From Asterias rubens (Eukaryota; Echinodermata; Asteroidea; Forcipulatida; Asteriidae), in assembly GCF_902459465.1 (NCBI RefSeq), contig NC_047076.1, positions 5,593,488-5,657,487 on the forward strand: a stretch of 64,000 nt of DNA. The letters run 5' to 3'. Every line of letters starts with the position of its first letter. Position 1 is the first letter of the stretch. The position numbers were made by a program, and so were the translations under genes. Positions 44,401 through 54,703 of this stretch are shown here, piece after piece. The notes beneath the pieces were generated by a model. It did not search any database and was not told the origin of the DNA. It worked only from the letters and a program-made list of their open reading frames with translations.

Positions 44401-45105
44401 CGATATGTGTGCATGGTGGTACCCCCCCCCCCCCCCCCCACCCCGCATCTCCCCTATTGTGTCTTTACATCACATGTGCTCAGAATCTCAGGAATGTTTT
44501 ATTTTAGAGGATTTAGGCCTCTGTAGTATGAGAGAAAAATAGTGTGTTACTGTACAGGACTCGGAGGGGTGCCCTTTTGGCAGGAGATTCTGTCCCCCAT
44601 TAGGCAAACTGTGTACAAGCTTCCTCTGTTTCTTTTTTAATCCTCCTCCTTCAGCCAATGTTAATTTCCCATATGGGGACAAAATAGTTCAGCAGAAAGA
44701 ATTCCCTGGGACACCTTCTGTCCCCATGATGGAGGGCATGGTGTAGGCTTACCACTAAAAAATACTAGGGAAGATCACAGCTTGATCACAGCTCTAAAAT
44801 TGTCCTCGATATGGGGGGACTGGTGTGTCCCCCAACCTCTCCTGTATTGTGTGTTTATCACATGTGCTTGGGATCTCAGGATTTGTTTTTTAGAGGATTG
44901 TAGGGTTGTACTCCTGTACAAAAGGAAAATAGTTTGACAGTATTAGAACATTGAGGAATTGAGGGGTGCTCTCTAGTTCCCATAGTCAGCATGGTATGGT
45001 AGGCCCTATATACATGAACCACTAAATTATAACAGTCCTATTAAAACCCTGAAAAAGAACAGGGAAGAAATCCTGAGCTTGATCACAGCTCTGAATGTGC
45101 TTCCT
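44400..45105. repeat. Degenerate tandem duplication reaching the EXOG stop codon
   Basis: Segments near 44440-44800 and 44825-45100 share, in order, TATTGTGT, CATCACATGTGCT, ATCTCAGGA, TTTTAGAGGATT, GGGAAGA and GCTTGATCACAGCTCT. The last block of the second copy overlaps the EXOG stop codon (TCA at 45083-45085 on plus). Confidence 0.65.
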
Positions 45106-48100
45106 TTTGTTTATCCTTCTCCTCTATTTCAGTCCGTTTCCTCTTGTACGCTTCTTTCAGATACTCGTCAGGCTTCAGTTTCCTCTTTCCCAGCTCCTTC
45201 CAGCTCTCCTCCAGCCTGTGTATCGTCGTCGCATTCTCAAGACGCCGTCCGATAAAATAAAGCTCCATCTTCTCCTGGGACATCAAGTTGCACGAGTCAA
45301 CGTCGCAGAGATTCTGAAATTTGGCGTCAGATCCAAGTTCTGAAAAGAACCCGAGTCCTGAAGACTCGCTGAGGTTTTTGACGGGAACTTGGAAGTCTTG
45401 GAGGCGGCGATTGGAGTGGATTGGTTTGTTTGGGACGATGAAAGCACCCACAGCTAGAGTCTCAGCGTTTTCTTGATTATTATTCTCATCTGGTGGGACA
45501 GCGATGGTGATTAGTTTGTACAGATGGGTTGGCACAGCTACGTTGTTTTTCCCGATAACCTATAAAAAATTTTAAAAAATTAACAACACTATATAGACCA
45601 TGTGACCTTTATTTACAATAAGTGTGACCTTGTACATTCTTTGGGTATTCTGGCAGGCAAAATACTGCACTGGTCTTATGGGAAAGTTTTTATTTTGTGT
45701 CATAAGTTCCACATAAATCTAAGAGTATTATGAAAGTAAAAGCTGGACAAGTTTTGAGATGTGCCCCCTTTCATCATATCAAAAGTTGATTAGACAGTGC
45801 AATCTCCATTTCATCTTAATTCTACGACAATCCTTTCTCCCAAGAACACTGAAATTATGGAAAAATCTTCAACAATCCCTCATAGATTCAAAATCTCATA
45901 AAATCTTCAAAAGCAATCACAGTCACAACTTAAACAACAACAACAACAACAACAAAAACAACAACAACAGAGAACCGAATTAGACGAAGCTCTCCTGACC
46001 TCCTTGTCAAGTTCCCCAGCGGAAACTTCTGGAGGATAACCACCAAGTACAAAAGTGGGACATCAAATAGCAAGCTCGCCTTTTAGAGGGAAAACTATTT
46101 GATTTGGAGACTTTTTGGAGAACTTTTCCCACCAACTTTGAGGCAACCAACTGCACTGCTTGCACAAGGAAGACCTCGACAGCACAGACGAAATTTGTTT
46201 ATCCTCAGGAAAATTATGAAAAATAGATGTGTGAATGAATGCTCTCCCTTGTGTGACATTGCCTTTAAGTTGGTAGGATGAGGAGTGATCAAATTCTTAA
46301 AAAGCATTTGTCAACGAAACTTTTGGATTGGAAGAAGAACTTATAAAAAAGATAAAAAAACAGACGTGAGTTGGCAAACCACCTTTGAGGCAAGGTTGAA
46401 GCCAACCATACTCTAACTAAATTTGGTGGGCTCTTAAAAAAAACAGATGTGAGTTGGCAAACTACCTTTGAGGCAAGGTTGAAGCCAACCATACTCTAAA
46501 TAAATTTGGTGGGCTCTTAGTTATATTAGCCTTTTTGAGATATGATGACCACTTTTGGAGTGCTCCATTTGGTTTGGGTGCATTTGTTTAAAAACACCTT
46601 TCAAACCTTGTTCATTTCATAACAGGTGCTTTAACAGCCAAAAGTGCCAAATCCAAAGGCAATGTGTCCCTTTAAACGATTTTGATGATCTTACCTGGTA
46701 TTTGACATATTTCTTTCCATCCTCCTCAACGTTTGGCAAGATGAGAGGACCAGAAAGGACCCAGACATCCTTGTACGTCTTGGTGAGATCTCTGCAGTAG
46801 ATCTCAAGACGGTTCCAGAAGTCCCTGTTATTGTCCAAATCTTGGGGCACAATGTTGGACAAGTAGAAAGATTCATCCATGGCAGCCTGTGTGAGTGAGA
46901 CAAGACTCAAGGGCTTAGAGCTCAAATGTTTGTTTACAAAACAACAAAAATGAGTCCTAATTTTCTTTTCACCCTACTCTATTCCCTGGCGACAACCCCA
47001 GGCAACAACGGCCTGCATTGTCACACCAAATCAGCAACTAATGGGCAAATGCCAGATGGCACACCTGCCCTGGAGGAAGGGGTACATTCGGTAAAACTCG
47101 GGGGGGGGGGGTAATCTTGAAACAAGCAAACAGAACCCTGGGAAATCGGGACCTGGGTGAGAACAATGTGAAAGTGCGCAGGGGTAACCATGGGGTAAAA
47201 CTACCAGGGGTCAATTTCACAAAAAACTAAGCACTTGTCCTAGGAGATACAAACAAGGCTAGTCCTAAGATAGGCAAGTAAGTCATCATAAAGGCAAGAT
47301 AAGACTAGTCAACTCTTTGTGAAATCTACCCAAGGGCCTCCCCATGGTTGTATTTCAAAGGGGTAACAGATACAGTGTGAAAAGGTTAGTCCTATTAGAT
47401 TGGACGAGTAACTCATCCTAAGTCAAGATTAGACTACATTCCCGCCCAAAATGCTTGGGCCACCCATTAAAACATTAAACCATTTCCTGTTCACATGGTA
47501 CACTTCCCACTTACAATAATCATTCTCTCCCCCGTCCCCCTACTCAATGTTGACTGTAACGCAGAAGAGCGTGCAATCAGAACCAACATTGAAAGGGGGC
47601 AGGGTGGCCCAGCGAGATATGACCGGGATTGTAGTCTCAAGTCTTTGTGAATTCCACCCCAGGGCCTCCCCAGGGCTGTATTCCAGGGGTTAAAAAGATA
47701 CAGTGTGAAAAGGGCTTATGACATTTTTGATCTGCTTACCTGGCTGTGCTTGTTATCGCCAGCTGGTGCCATATGTCCTCTAGACCAGCCGCTTCTTAAG
47801 TAATCACTATTGTGAGATGAAAACATTGAGATAATGTTTGGGTCCATTTTGAAGTTACTGTGCTTACGATTAGCCGGTCCTGAAAACAAAATAATGCATA
47901 CAAAGTTTAAGAATACAAAGCTTTCATTAAAACTACCCGATCACTCATAAATGGCGTTATTCACACTTTCACTGAATACCTTTAAATTCTAAACCAGTGT
48001 ACAAGAAATTATTATTGGGGGGCTCTACGTTACTAAAATTATCAAAAATAATATTTGATTAGTGTTAGGGTCTACTTGTTTTCTGTACTGACCTATGAAA

Positions 48101-51100
48101 ATATCTGTTATATAATGCATTTTTATATACGGTCCTATGAAAATATCTATTGTTTTCATGTCCTACTCTAGCTGATCAGGTTGCACACCTCTGTTGCTTA
48201 CATGTACTTAACACGACAGTGGCACTGACTGACGTCCTACCAGGGCTAGTCCTACCCCTATTCCCACCAAGAAACCATTGCAAGCTTTTTTTTTTAAACA
48301 CTTATCTAAGACTTCATTATCTAAGTAAGTATAACCCATAATATATTTTAGTAGGCTAAGGGGCAATCAATAATAGTCAATGTTAAACAACTTCAATTTT
48401 TTGTTCTCCTCGAAATTGTGGGTGGGGGGTGGGTCAAAAGAAATAACTGAAAATCGAAATTCATTTTTCTTTTCTTTCTTTTACATGATAAAATAAAGAA
48501 GGTTGCTTGATCTGCTTGATGTTGGAGTCCTTTGACCTGATAAATCTGCATCATTTGAGGCATTACTTCATTCTTTGGTTATAGAGACTCTGAGTATATT
48601 GTGAAGTAAATCAATATTTAAAAATCAAAATTTGGGGTGGGTGGGTGGGTCAAAACAATTACGTTTTTTTTTTCTTTTTCACATTGACTATTGAATGGCT
48701 CCTAAATCAGCCATCAAAGCTTTTGTAATTGACATAGCTAAAGCTAAGCTACCCTTTGATAAGAAAATACAATGAGAAAAGTCTACAACTTGCTCTTTTT
48801 TGAAATTTATCTTAAATTGGATGATGATTTCCAAACTTCTTTGACTCACCCGTCAGTCTGTCATCATCAGCGTCTGTCTTCATTGTTCCCATGAATCAAG
48901 ATCTTGACAAAAGACGCTCTTTCAATTAACTTTGCCAGCTACAATGCATGCACTCTTTAAGAAACCGAGTAGCCGATACCGAATGGATTAACTCTAACAT
49001 GTTATTTTTTACAAAGAAGTGAAAACCTTGGAGTGGCCAATACCAAATAGATGTTCCTAACATGTTATTTTTTACAAAGAAGTGAAAACCTAAGAGTGGC
49101 CGATAACGAATAGATGAACCCTAACACTTAACATTTTTTAAGCAGAAACTCTCTTGAGTGTTGCTTACTTTACAATTGCACAAAGTGAAGGCTTTACTAG
49201 TGTCTTTTCCCCGAAACCTACAAATAGGGTTAGACACCTTATGTTCCAACACACCTACGTTGCGACACACCCCTATGTTCCGACACACGGCACTTCTAGT
49301 GTGTTTTCCTATTCCTAACCCTAACCTAGCGTGTAAATCACGAGTGGGTTGTCAGAACATAGGGGTGTCTGAATATTGAGCAGGCACCACAAAAAAAGCT
49401 ATAATAACAGTAAACAACTCAAAATACAAAATAGGTTCACAAAAAAGCTATAATAACAGTAACAATTCAAAATACAAAATAGGTTCAACAAACAAGTCTA
49501 AATTTCAAGCAACATATAAGAAAACTTGAAGCTGGGAAGTCAGGTTGGCACAGTGGTGTCTTGCCTCGCCTTCCACTCCTGGGGACCCCGGTTCGAATCC
49601 TACCGGGGGGGGGGGCACTATGTGGATTGGGTTTTTCAGTTGCTAGGTACCTGACTTTGTGGGTTTCCCTAGAACAATTCTTTGGGGTTTTCCTCCCACT
49701 TATAAAACTGAAATTTCTTCAAGTTGTCTTCTCACCTTGTCTAGATGCTAAAAAGGCTTTGACAAGAATTATCATAGATGTAGATGTAGATTACACACTG
49801 TAAACATCTTGTATTGACCCAATTCACCTGACATATCATCAGAATAATCTTGGATGCTCCATTTTGGTGGTCAATGTCACAGTGCGTTATTCAGTGAAGT
49901 GCGCATTTAAGGGGACACAGCGTTAACACGTAAACCTTTTGCCCACCAGCATGGTGAGCGTGGCACAGACACCGCGAGCGACGTGCATGCAAGGGGTCAA
50001 TAGAGAAAATGGGAATCTCTTTACCTTTCAGCTCGTTTTGTGTGAGATGCTCAGCAACCCAAAGTGGGATCTTCTTGGCCTGGTCGTAGGATAAGGCATG
50101 GTTGCTATAGTAGCGGACATCAGGGCCTTTGTCGGGCACTCCATACTTCAAAAGGTCTTTGAGTTTGACGTCTTTGAGCTTCTGTGGTGCCCCTGATTAG
50201 AAAAAGAAGAAAGGTTATCATTTCAATGACATGTCAACCCGCTTTCAACGATTTCTTTACAATTTTTAGCATCTTAATTGGCCATTTCAGTCAATTCTAT
50301 CGAAAGACGCAGGTGGGTGGGGGGAGGGGGGCACAAGCTAGGAACCAAAGCATGGTAACTCACATTGTCACATTGTTTACAATCATAGCATTTGTAACAA
50401 GGCGCACATGATGGGCTAACACTTTAAGTTATGTAACAGTACATCGTCATTTGAAGAACCAAACGATGACCCTACCTTTGCCTTTTTGGGGCACACTATA
50501 TTTTAAGTTAAAGTCTCAGTAATTGACCTTGGGCTCTGTTCTGTAACAATTTTACATTTGCCTCCTCGTACGATGACCCTACTTGTGCCTCTTTGGGCAC
50601 ACTATATTTTAATTTAGTCCCAGTAACTGACCTGGGGCTCTGCAGTAACAATTTTACATTTGCCTTCTAGTACTATAGTAAACTGCGAAGGTGCAATGTC
50701 AACATTTTTAACAATGAGGGGCGGTGGTGGGTTACATGGGTTTTTTTTAAGCATAGTTTTTTAACTCTTAAGGTATACTTTTAAGAAGAAAAGTTAAAAA
50801 CAAAATACACAAAAAACACATGTCATTTTAATGTTCTTTACCAATTATTCATGGTTTTGTATTGTGTTTTTTTGTATAGTTTTGCAGAATAAAAATCAAA
50901 TCCTCTCCGTCCGTGGACTAGCATGGACTGGAGGATTTGTTTGTGTTTTTTTAATTTTATTTTGAAGAATAAATTAATTCAAAATCAAATCCATGGTTGA
51001 AGTAAAGTAAAAGTGGGCCTGGGCCGAATTTATGGCCTAGCACTGACTGACGTCCTACCAGGGCTAATTTATGGCCATGCCCATCTGCCCGTGGGCCTTG

Positions 51101-51427
51101 TGTGTATGGTGACAGCATGGAGGAATAAGTGCGAATTATCATGAATTTGTCTGGCTCTCACTCTGTGCATGGATATGGATTCAGAGGAAGAATTCTGTGT
51201 GTGTGTGTGTGTGATTTGTGACTGTCTGTGCGAGCCAGTCAGCTAAACGAGTTTGACAAACTCTGCAATTTAGTCGTCAATTCATCAAGACAAAAAATAA
51301 CAATAAGGTCCTTACCTTCTTTCTTATACTCAGGCTCAGGTTTAACAACATAAGCAAAAATACTGTACAATGCAAAAGATGTCGCTGCACCAGTGGCGAA
51401 ACCTCCACTGAATAATCTTGCCGCCAT
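45083..51427 (-). CDS. EXOG: EXOG-type mitochondrial endo/exonuclease, complete, 5 exons
   Basis: Exons, 5' to 3' on the minus strand: 51427-51316, 50192-50025, 47879-47740, 46886-46695, 45559-45083; all GT-AG and in frame, 362 aa (human EXOG 368). The protein is a DNA/RNA non-specific (beta-beta-alpha-metal) nuclease. The catalytic motif GWSRGHMAPAGDNKHS has its histidine near residue 129; the SRGH form is typical of EXOG, whereas EndoG has DRGH. Downstream, FYLSNIVPQ, DVWVLSGPL and NVAVPTHLYKL match the family core closely, and the lysine-rich C-terminal extension (from about residue 300) is EXOG-like. Residues 1-28 are hydrophobic with one early arginine, consistent with a mitochondrial targeting/inner-membrane anchor. 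In vertebrates the enzyme works in mitochondrial DNA repair and RNA-primer removal. The ATG is the first in frame and begins the targeting segment. The stop codon overlaps a degenerate duplication (see 44400-45105). Confidence 0.95.
45590..45810 (-). mobile_element. Family J element, truncated (EXOG intron 4)
   Basis: Starts TATAGACCATGTGACC and runs through the family J blocks in reverse to CAGTGCAATCTCCAT, where it meets a LINE fragment. Confidence 0.7.
45811..46060 (+). mobile_element. LINE reverse-transcriptase C-terminal fragment
   Basis: The reading SFLPRTLKLWKNLQQSLIDS ... KIFKSN matches the terminal F-x-PRT-x-x-LWN-x-LP pattern of non-LTR elements. It runs into an AAC microsatellite (about 45930-45970). 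5'-truncated. Confidence 0.55.
46361..46524. repeat. Two-unit tandem repeat, 83 bp period
   Basis: CAGACGTGAGTTGGCAAACC at 46361 and CAGATGTGAGTTGGCAAACT at 46444, each ending AATTTGGTGGGCTCTTA. Lies in EXOG intron 4. Confidence 0.9.
47207..47331. mobile_element. Family D element (EXOG intron 3)
   Basis: Ends GGGGTCAATTTCACAAAAAA and CTCTTTGTGAAATCTACCC are inverted. The flanking sequence 47319-47388 recurs at 47645-47722. Confidence 0.65.
47882..48960. other. EXOG intron 2 sequence without recognised element
   Basis: AT-rich with G/T-rich runs (48420-48435, 48633-48652). No exon-like frame on either strand. Confidence 0.5.
48967..49140. repeat. Imperfect tandem repeat, about 64 bp period
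   Basis: GAGTAGCCGATACCGAAT, GAGTGGCCAATACCAAAT and GAGTGGCCGATAACGAAT at 48967, 49031 and 49094, separated by AACATGTTATTTTTTACA. Confidence 0.8.
49392..49490. repeat. Two-unit tandem repeat, 49 bp period
   Basis: AAAAAAGCTATAATAACAGT occurs at 49392 and 49441, each followed by CAAAATACAAAATAGGTTCA. Confidence 0.85.
49541..49802 (+). mobile_element. tRNA-derived SINE family 3 (EXOG intron 2)
   Basis: A tRNA-like head with A-box-like GGCACAGTGGTG and B box CCGGTTCGAATCC, then a body with TGGATTGGGTTTTTCAGT and GGGTTTTCCTCCCACTTATA, ending in a GATGTAGATGTAGATTACAC tail. Confidence 0.7.
49814..50001. mobile_element. Family N element beside EXOG exon 2
   Basis: Ends TTGACCCAATTCACCTGAC and GCAAGGGGTCAATA. 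An inverted copy lies at 54289-54480. Its edge is 24 bases into intron 2 from the exon 2 donor. Confidence 0.75.
50461..50672. repeat. Two-unit tandem repeat, 108 bp period
   Basis: ACGATGACCCTACCTTTGCC and ACGATGACCCTACTTGTGCC begin the two units, each running to AACAATTTTACATTTGCC. Lies in EXOG intron 1. Confidence 0.85.
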
Positions 51428-51753
51428 TTTGAAGCGGTTCGTTTGGAATTTTGGGTTGTGAACTTGTTACTTGTGTCTCCCCAGCCGCCCAGCGGCTTGC
51501 ACAGTGAACTTCTCTCTCCAAACTGTTTGATGACAAAACCGATGACAATGCATCCAGAGACAACTTAAACTTCTATTTATCTTTAGTCTTTTATCGCCAA
51601 TTGTTGGAAATTGTCAAACCTGTTTTCACGTGCTAGCTAGTTGTTGCAGACGACAATGCAGCATGCCTCTCTGTTTTTTGTCAACTGGGAATTCTGGGTA
51701 GGGCATTGACAACTATTGATCACATGAGGGCGCTAACCATTAACAAGCTACAA

Positions 51754-52029
51754 GGGCCCAATTTCATATTCATAGAGCTGCTAAGAAAAAGAGAAAAAAA
51801 ATTGCTTAGCATGAAATGTTTTCCTCTATAAAAAAGGATTAGCAACCAAATTTCCATTTGTTGCATATTGCTTGTTACTGGTATTCAGCTGTTGTTTGCT
51901 TATCCTGAACATCACGGGAAAATTTGGTTTAGGGTAGCCCCGGCTAGCTGTGGGCAATCCTTTTTTCTAGGCAAACTTTTCATGCTAAGCAAATTGTTGT
52001 GAGGCCTAGCAGATCTATGAAATTGGGCC
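51754..52029. mobile_element. Family B element
   Basis: Ends GGGCCCAATTTCATATTCAT and AGATCTATGAAATTGGGCC, with TTGCTTAGCATGAAATG / CATGCTAAGCAAATT inside. Confidence 0.8.
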
Positions 52030-52354
52030 AAGATTTGCGCCATCCTTCTTCCACCACTAAATAAACTCCCAGTAACCAAAACTAAAAAAGGCTCATGTCA
52101 AAACCAAACATATTTCAAATCATTCCATCGTCATTCACTACAACAAATCAGATCTATTTTCAACACAAAATTTTATTTAGACAATAGTTTTATTTCAAGA
52201 TTATTGATCATTTTAAACAAAGATAAAGTTTGAAAGGAGCATAAAGCAAAAACTATATTCATTTATATATATAGTTTAATACTAGACCCCCTATTGACGT
52301 CAAAAGCCCAAACTTGAGGTCAAGTGAAGAGGCTGTAATTGCAGCTCATACTAG

Positions 52355-52920
52355 TTAGCCTGAACATCTGACGTCACAAGCCTTGGTCAATCCTCGTCAA
52401 TCTTCACCTTTCACCTACTTTCAATTCGAATTCATTGAGATACACAGTCAAATCCTACATAACAACATTTTATGTATTTTACACGTGCACTGCACTGAAT
52501 GCAGACTACCGAAAATTTACTTTCCATGTCTGTGTTTTAATTGGTCCGAGGTGATGTTTGTCATCAGCTACACCCATCACCTTGGACCATGTCAATTCAA
52601 TAAACAGATGTCTGGAAAGCTTACGTCACTGCCCGTTTTACCAAGACGATCTAACGCTCGATATTGGATAGTGTACCACGCGCAGTTGTAAATCGCTAAA
52701 GCGCCCCCTCTTACGGTATGATTTAATTTACCGGTGAGCTTGAAATCTAGACTATAACTGGCGAGCCAGACTACACAAACAAGTCAAAGGAGTGCGCGCT
52801 TTAGCGAATTACAACTGAGCCCAGTGCACTATTCAATATCAAGCAATATCGTCTTGGGGCAAGACTACCAGACAATGAAATCATTGTTTTGGAAATAAAA
52901 TCACTGGTTCTGCGAAGCAA
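52355..52920. mobile_element. Family G element with nested palindrome
   Basis: Starts TAGCCTGAACATCTGACGTC, includes AATTGGTCCGAGGTGATG and CTTACGTCACTGCCCG, and resumes at AAATCACTGGTTCTGCG. A separate fold-back lies at 52680-52818. Confidence 0.6.
52680..52818. mobile_element. Family Y fold-back nested in family G
   Basis: Arms CGCAGTTGTAAATCGCTAAA and CTTTAGCGAATTACAACTG. A further outer inverted pair GATATTGGATAGTG / CACTATTCAATATC surrounds it. Confidence 0.7.
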
Positions 52921-53751
52921 TCTTTATCCTCCATTTAGATTAAAAATTTCTTTTTCAAAAATACACAGATGATGTCTGATTACTTGGAATGGTAATCATT
53001 TCAGTTAGGAAGATAATACAACAAGAATATACAATGGATAGTTTGTATTTATCATATAAATCTAGAGAAGACAAGACCGTGTTATATATTTTGTACATCC
53101 CTGCACTGAGCTCCCTCTATGGTTGTACATTCCAGTCACTTCTAAAATATTTTTTTTCTAAAATATTAAACTATTCAACAATCACCGTATCTAAATAATA
53201 TCTTCAGAAGTTATACTTGAGATCCTGCTTTTATTAACAAAGTTACATGATTTTTACACAATGTAATTTTAGAAATTACTATATAATTAAATTTTTAAGG
53301 AACAAAATATAATTGCACAATATCTTGAATACTGCTCATTTCTTTATGGAAAATGAACTTCAAATTCTTAGCATTATTTATTGTTTTTGGAAAACAACAG
53401 ATTTTACAAACTCTAATTTTGATTAAAAAGTATGACTTTTATAGTTATTGTAATTTCGTTTGCAACGCACATAGTCAAACTGTTAATTTCCCCCATACTA
53501 CCAGAAGCTTCCAAACCCACTTGCTGCAACTATGCATTGACTTTTTATATGTTATTTAAACCTATGAATCAGCAAAACAAAATCTTAAAATGTTCCTTTA
53601 AAGCAGAGCAAGAAACCAGTGCGCACAGGGTAATAATGGTGTTTTGGCTGGTAACCTTATTTCTGGTAAGCGTACAGTTTTTGTGCTAAGCTCCTTCTTG
53701 TAAGTACCAGCTGTTGACTTGCTCCATGGAACTTCACTTAGTTCCTTTGTA

Positions 53752-54089
53752 GAGTGTCGCAGCCGAGTGGTTTTAAGAGCATCAAATTCAAGTTCTGATG
53801 CTCACCGGAGTGTGGGTTCGAATTCCGATCCAATTCCGATCGTGACACTTGTGTCCTTGAGCAAGATACTTTACTATAATTGCTTTTCTTCACACAGGGG
53901 TGTATAAATGGGTACCTGCGAGGGTAGAGGTTGATATTGTGAATGAAAAAGCCTTCTGAGCGCCACTGCAGCTCGGGGCTGAGAAAGATTAAAGGGATGT
54001 TATTGGCCCAATGACCAGGGGACTAATGTAAAGCGCATTGATATGGTTTACTGTGAAATGCACTGTATAGGAATTTATTATTATTATTA
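53752..54089 (+). mobile_element. tRNA-Leu-derived SINE family 1, nearly complete
   Basis: Head with A box (GCAGCCGAGTGGTTTTAAGA), TTCAAGTTCTG, B box (GTGGGTTCGAATTCC) and GTGTCG / CGTGACAC ends. The body CACTTGTGTCCTTGAGCAAG, GGGTACCTGCGA and TGGCCCAATGACCAGGG is followed by AAAGCGCATTGATATGG and a TTA-repeat tail. A second copy is at 56752-57095. Confidence 0.82.
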
Positions 54090-54288
54090 CTTACACAGCT
54101 AGTGCTGGTGCAGAAATTTGGTATTAACCATAAGTTTAGAATGGTGATCGATCATAATAATAAGGTTCCGCAGTATAAGCAGAGAAATAAAAATTGACCT
54201 ATGAAATAATCTTGAAAGAAATGCTGATGTTTTGGGAAGAACAAGTTGAAATAACCTGTTCATCGATTAATACCACACACCAGCCTCT

Positions 54289-54480
54289 ATTGACCCCTTG
54301 CACGCGCATCACACGCGGCAACAGAAGCTACGCTCACCATGTTGGTGGTCAATAGGTTTCTGTGTAAACGCCGCATCGCCTAAAATGCGCACTTCACTGA
54401 ATAACACATGTTGACATTGACCACCAAAATGACGCATCCAAGATTATTCTGATGACGACGTCAGGTGAATTGGGTCAATA
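54289..54480. mobile_element. Family N element, inverted copy
   Basis: Starts TTGACCCCTTGCACG and ends TCAGGTGAATTGGGTCAATA. The interior matches 49814-50001 on the other strand. Confidence 0.75.
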
Positions 54481-54703
54481 ATAAAATCTCCATTGCTTCA
54501 AGTGTTAACCAGTTCACTTTGGAGGACACAATATTTTGGAGACAACTTAAAATTTGCATAGCAGAATATAATTATTGCAATTAAAAATGAAAACGAAAAA
54601 CATTGGCTGGCAAGTTCATAACGTTCGTTGTTTCTCAAAAATTTTCTACCATTAGCAACTGTATTTTTTTAGAAGATCTGAGATGAGGCTTAGCTGTAGA
54701 TGA

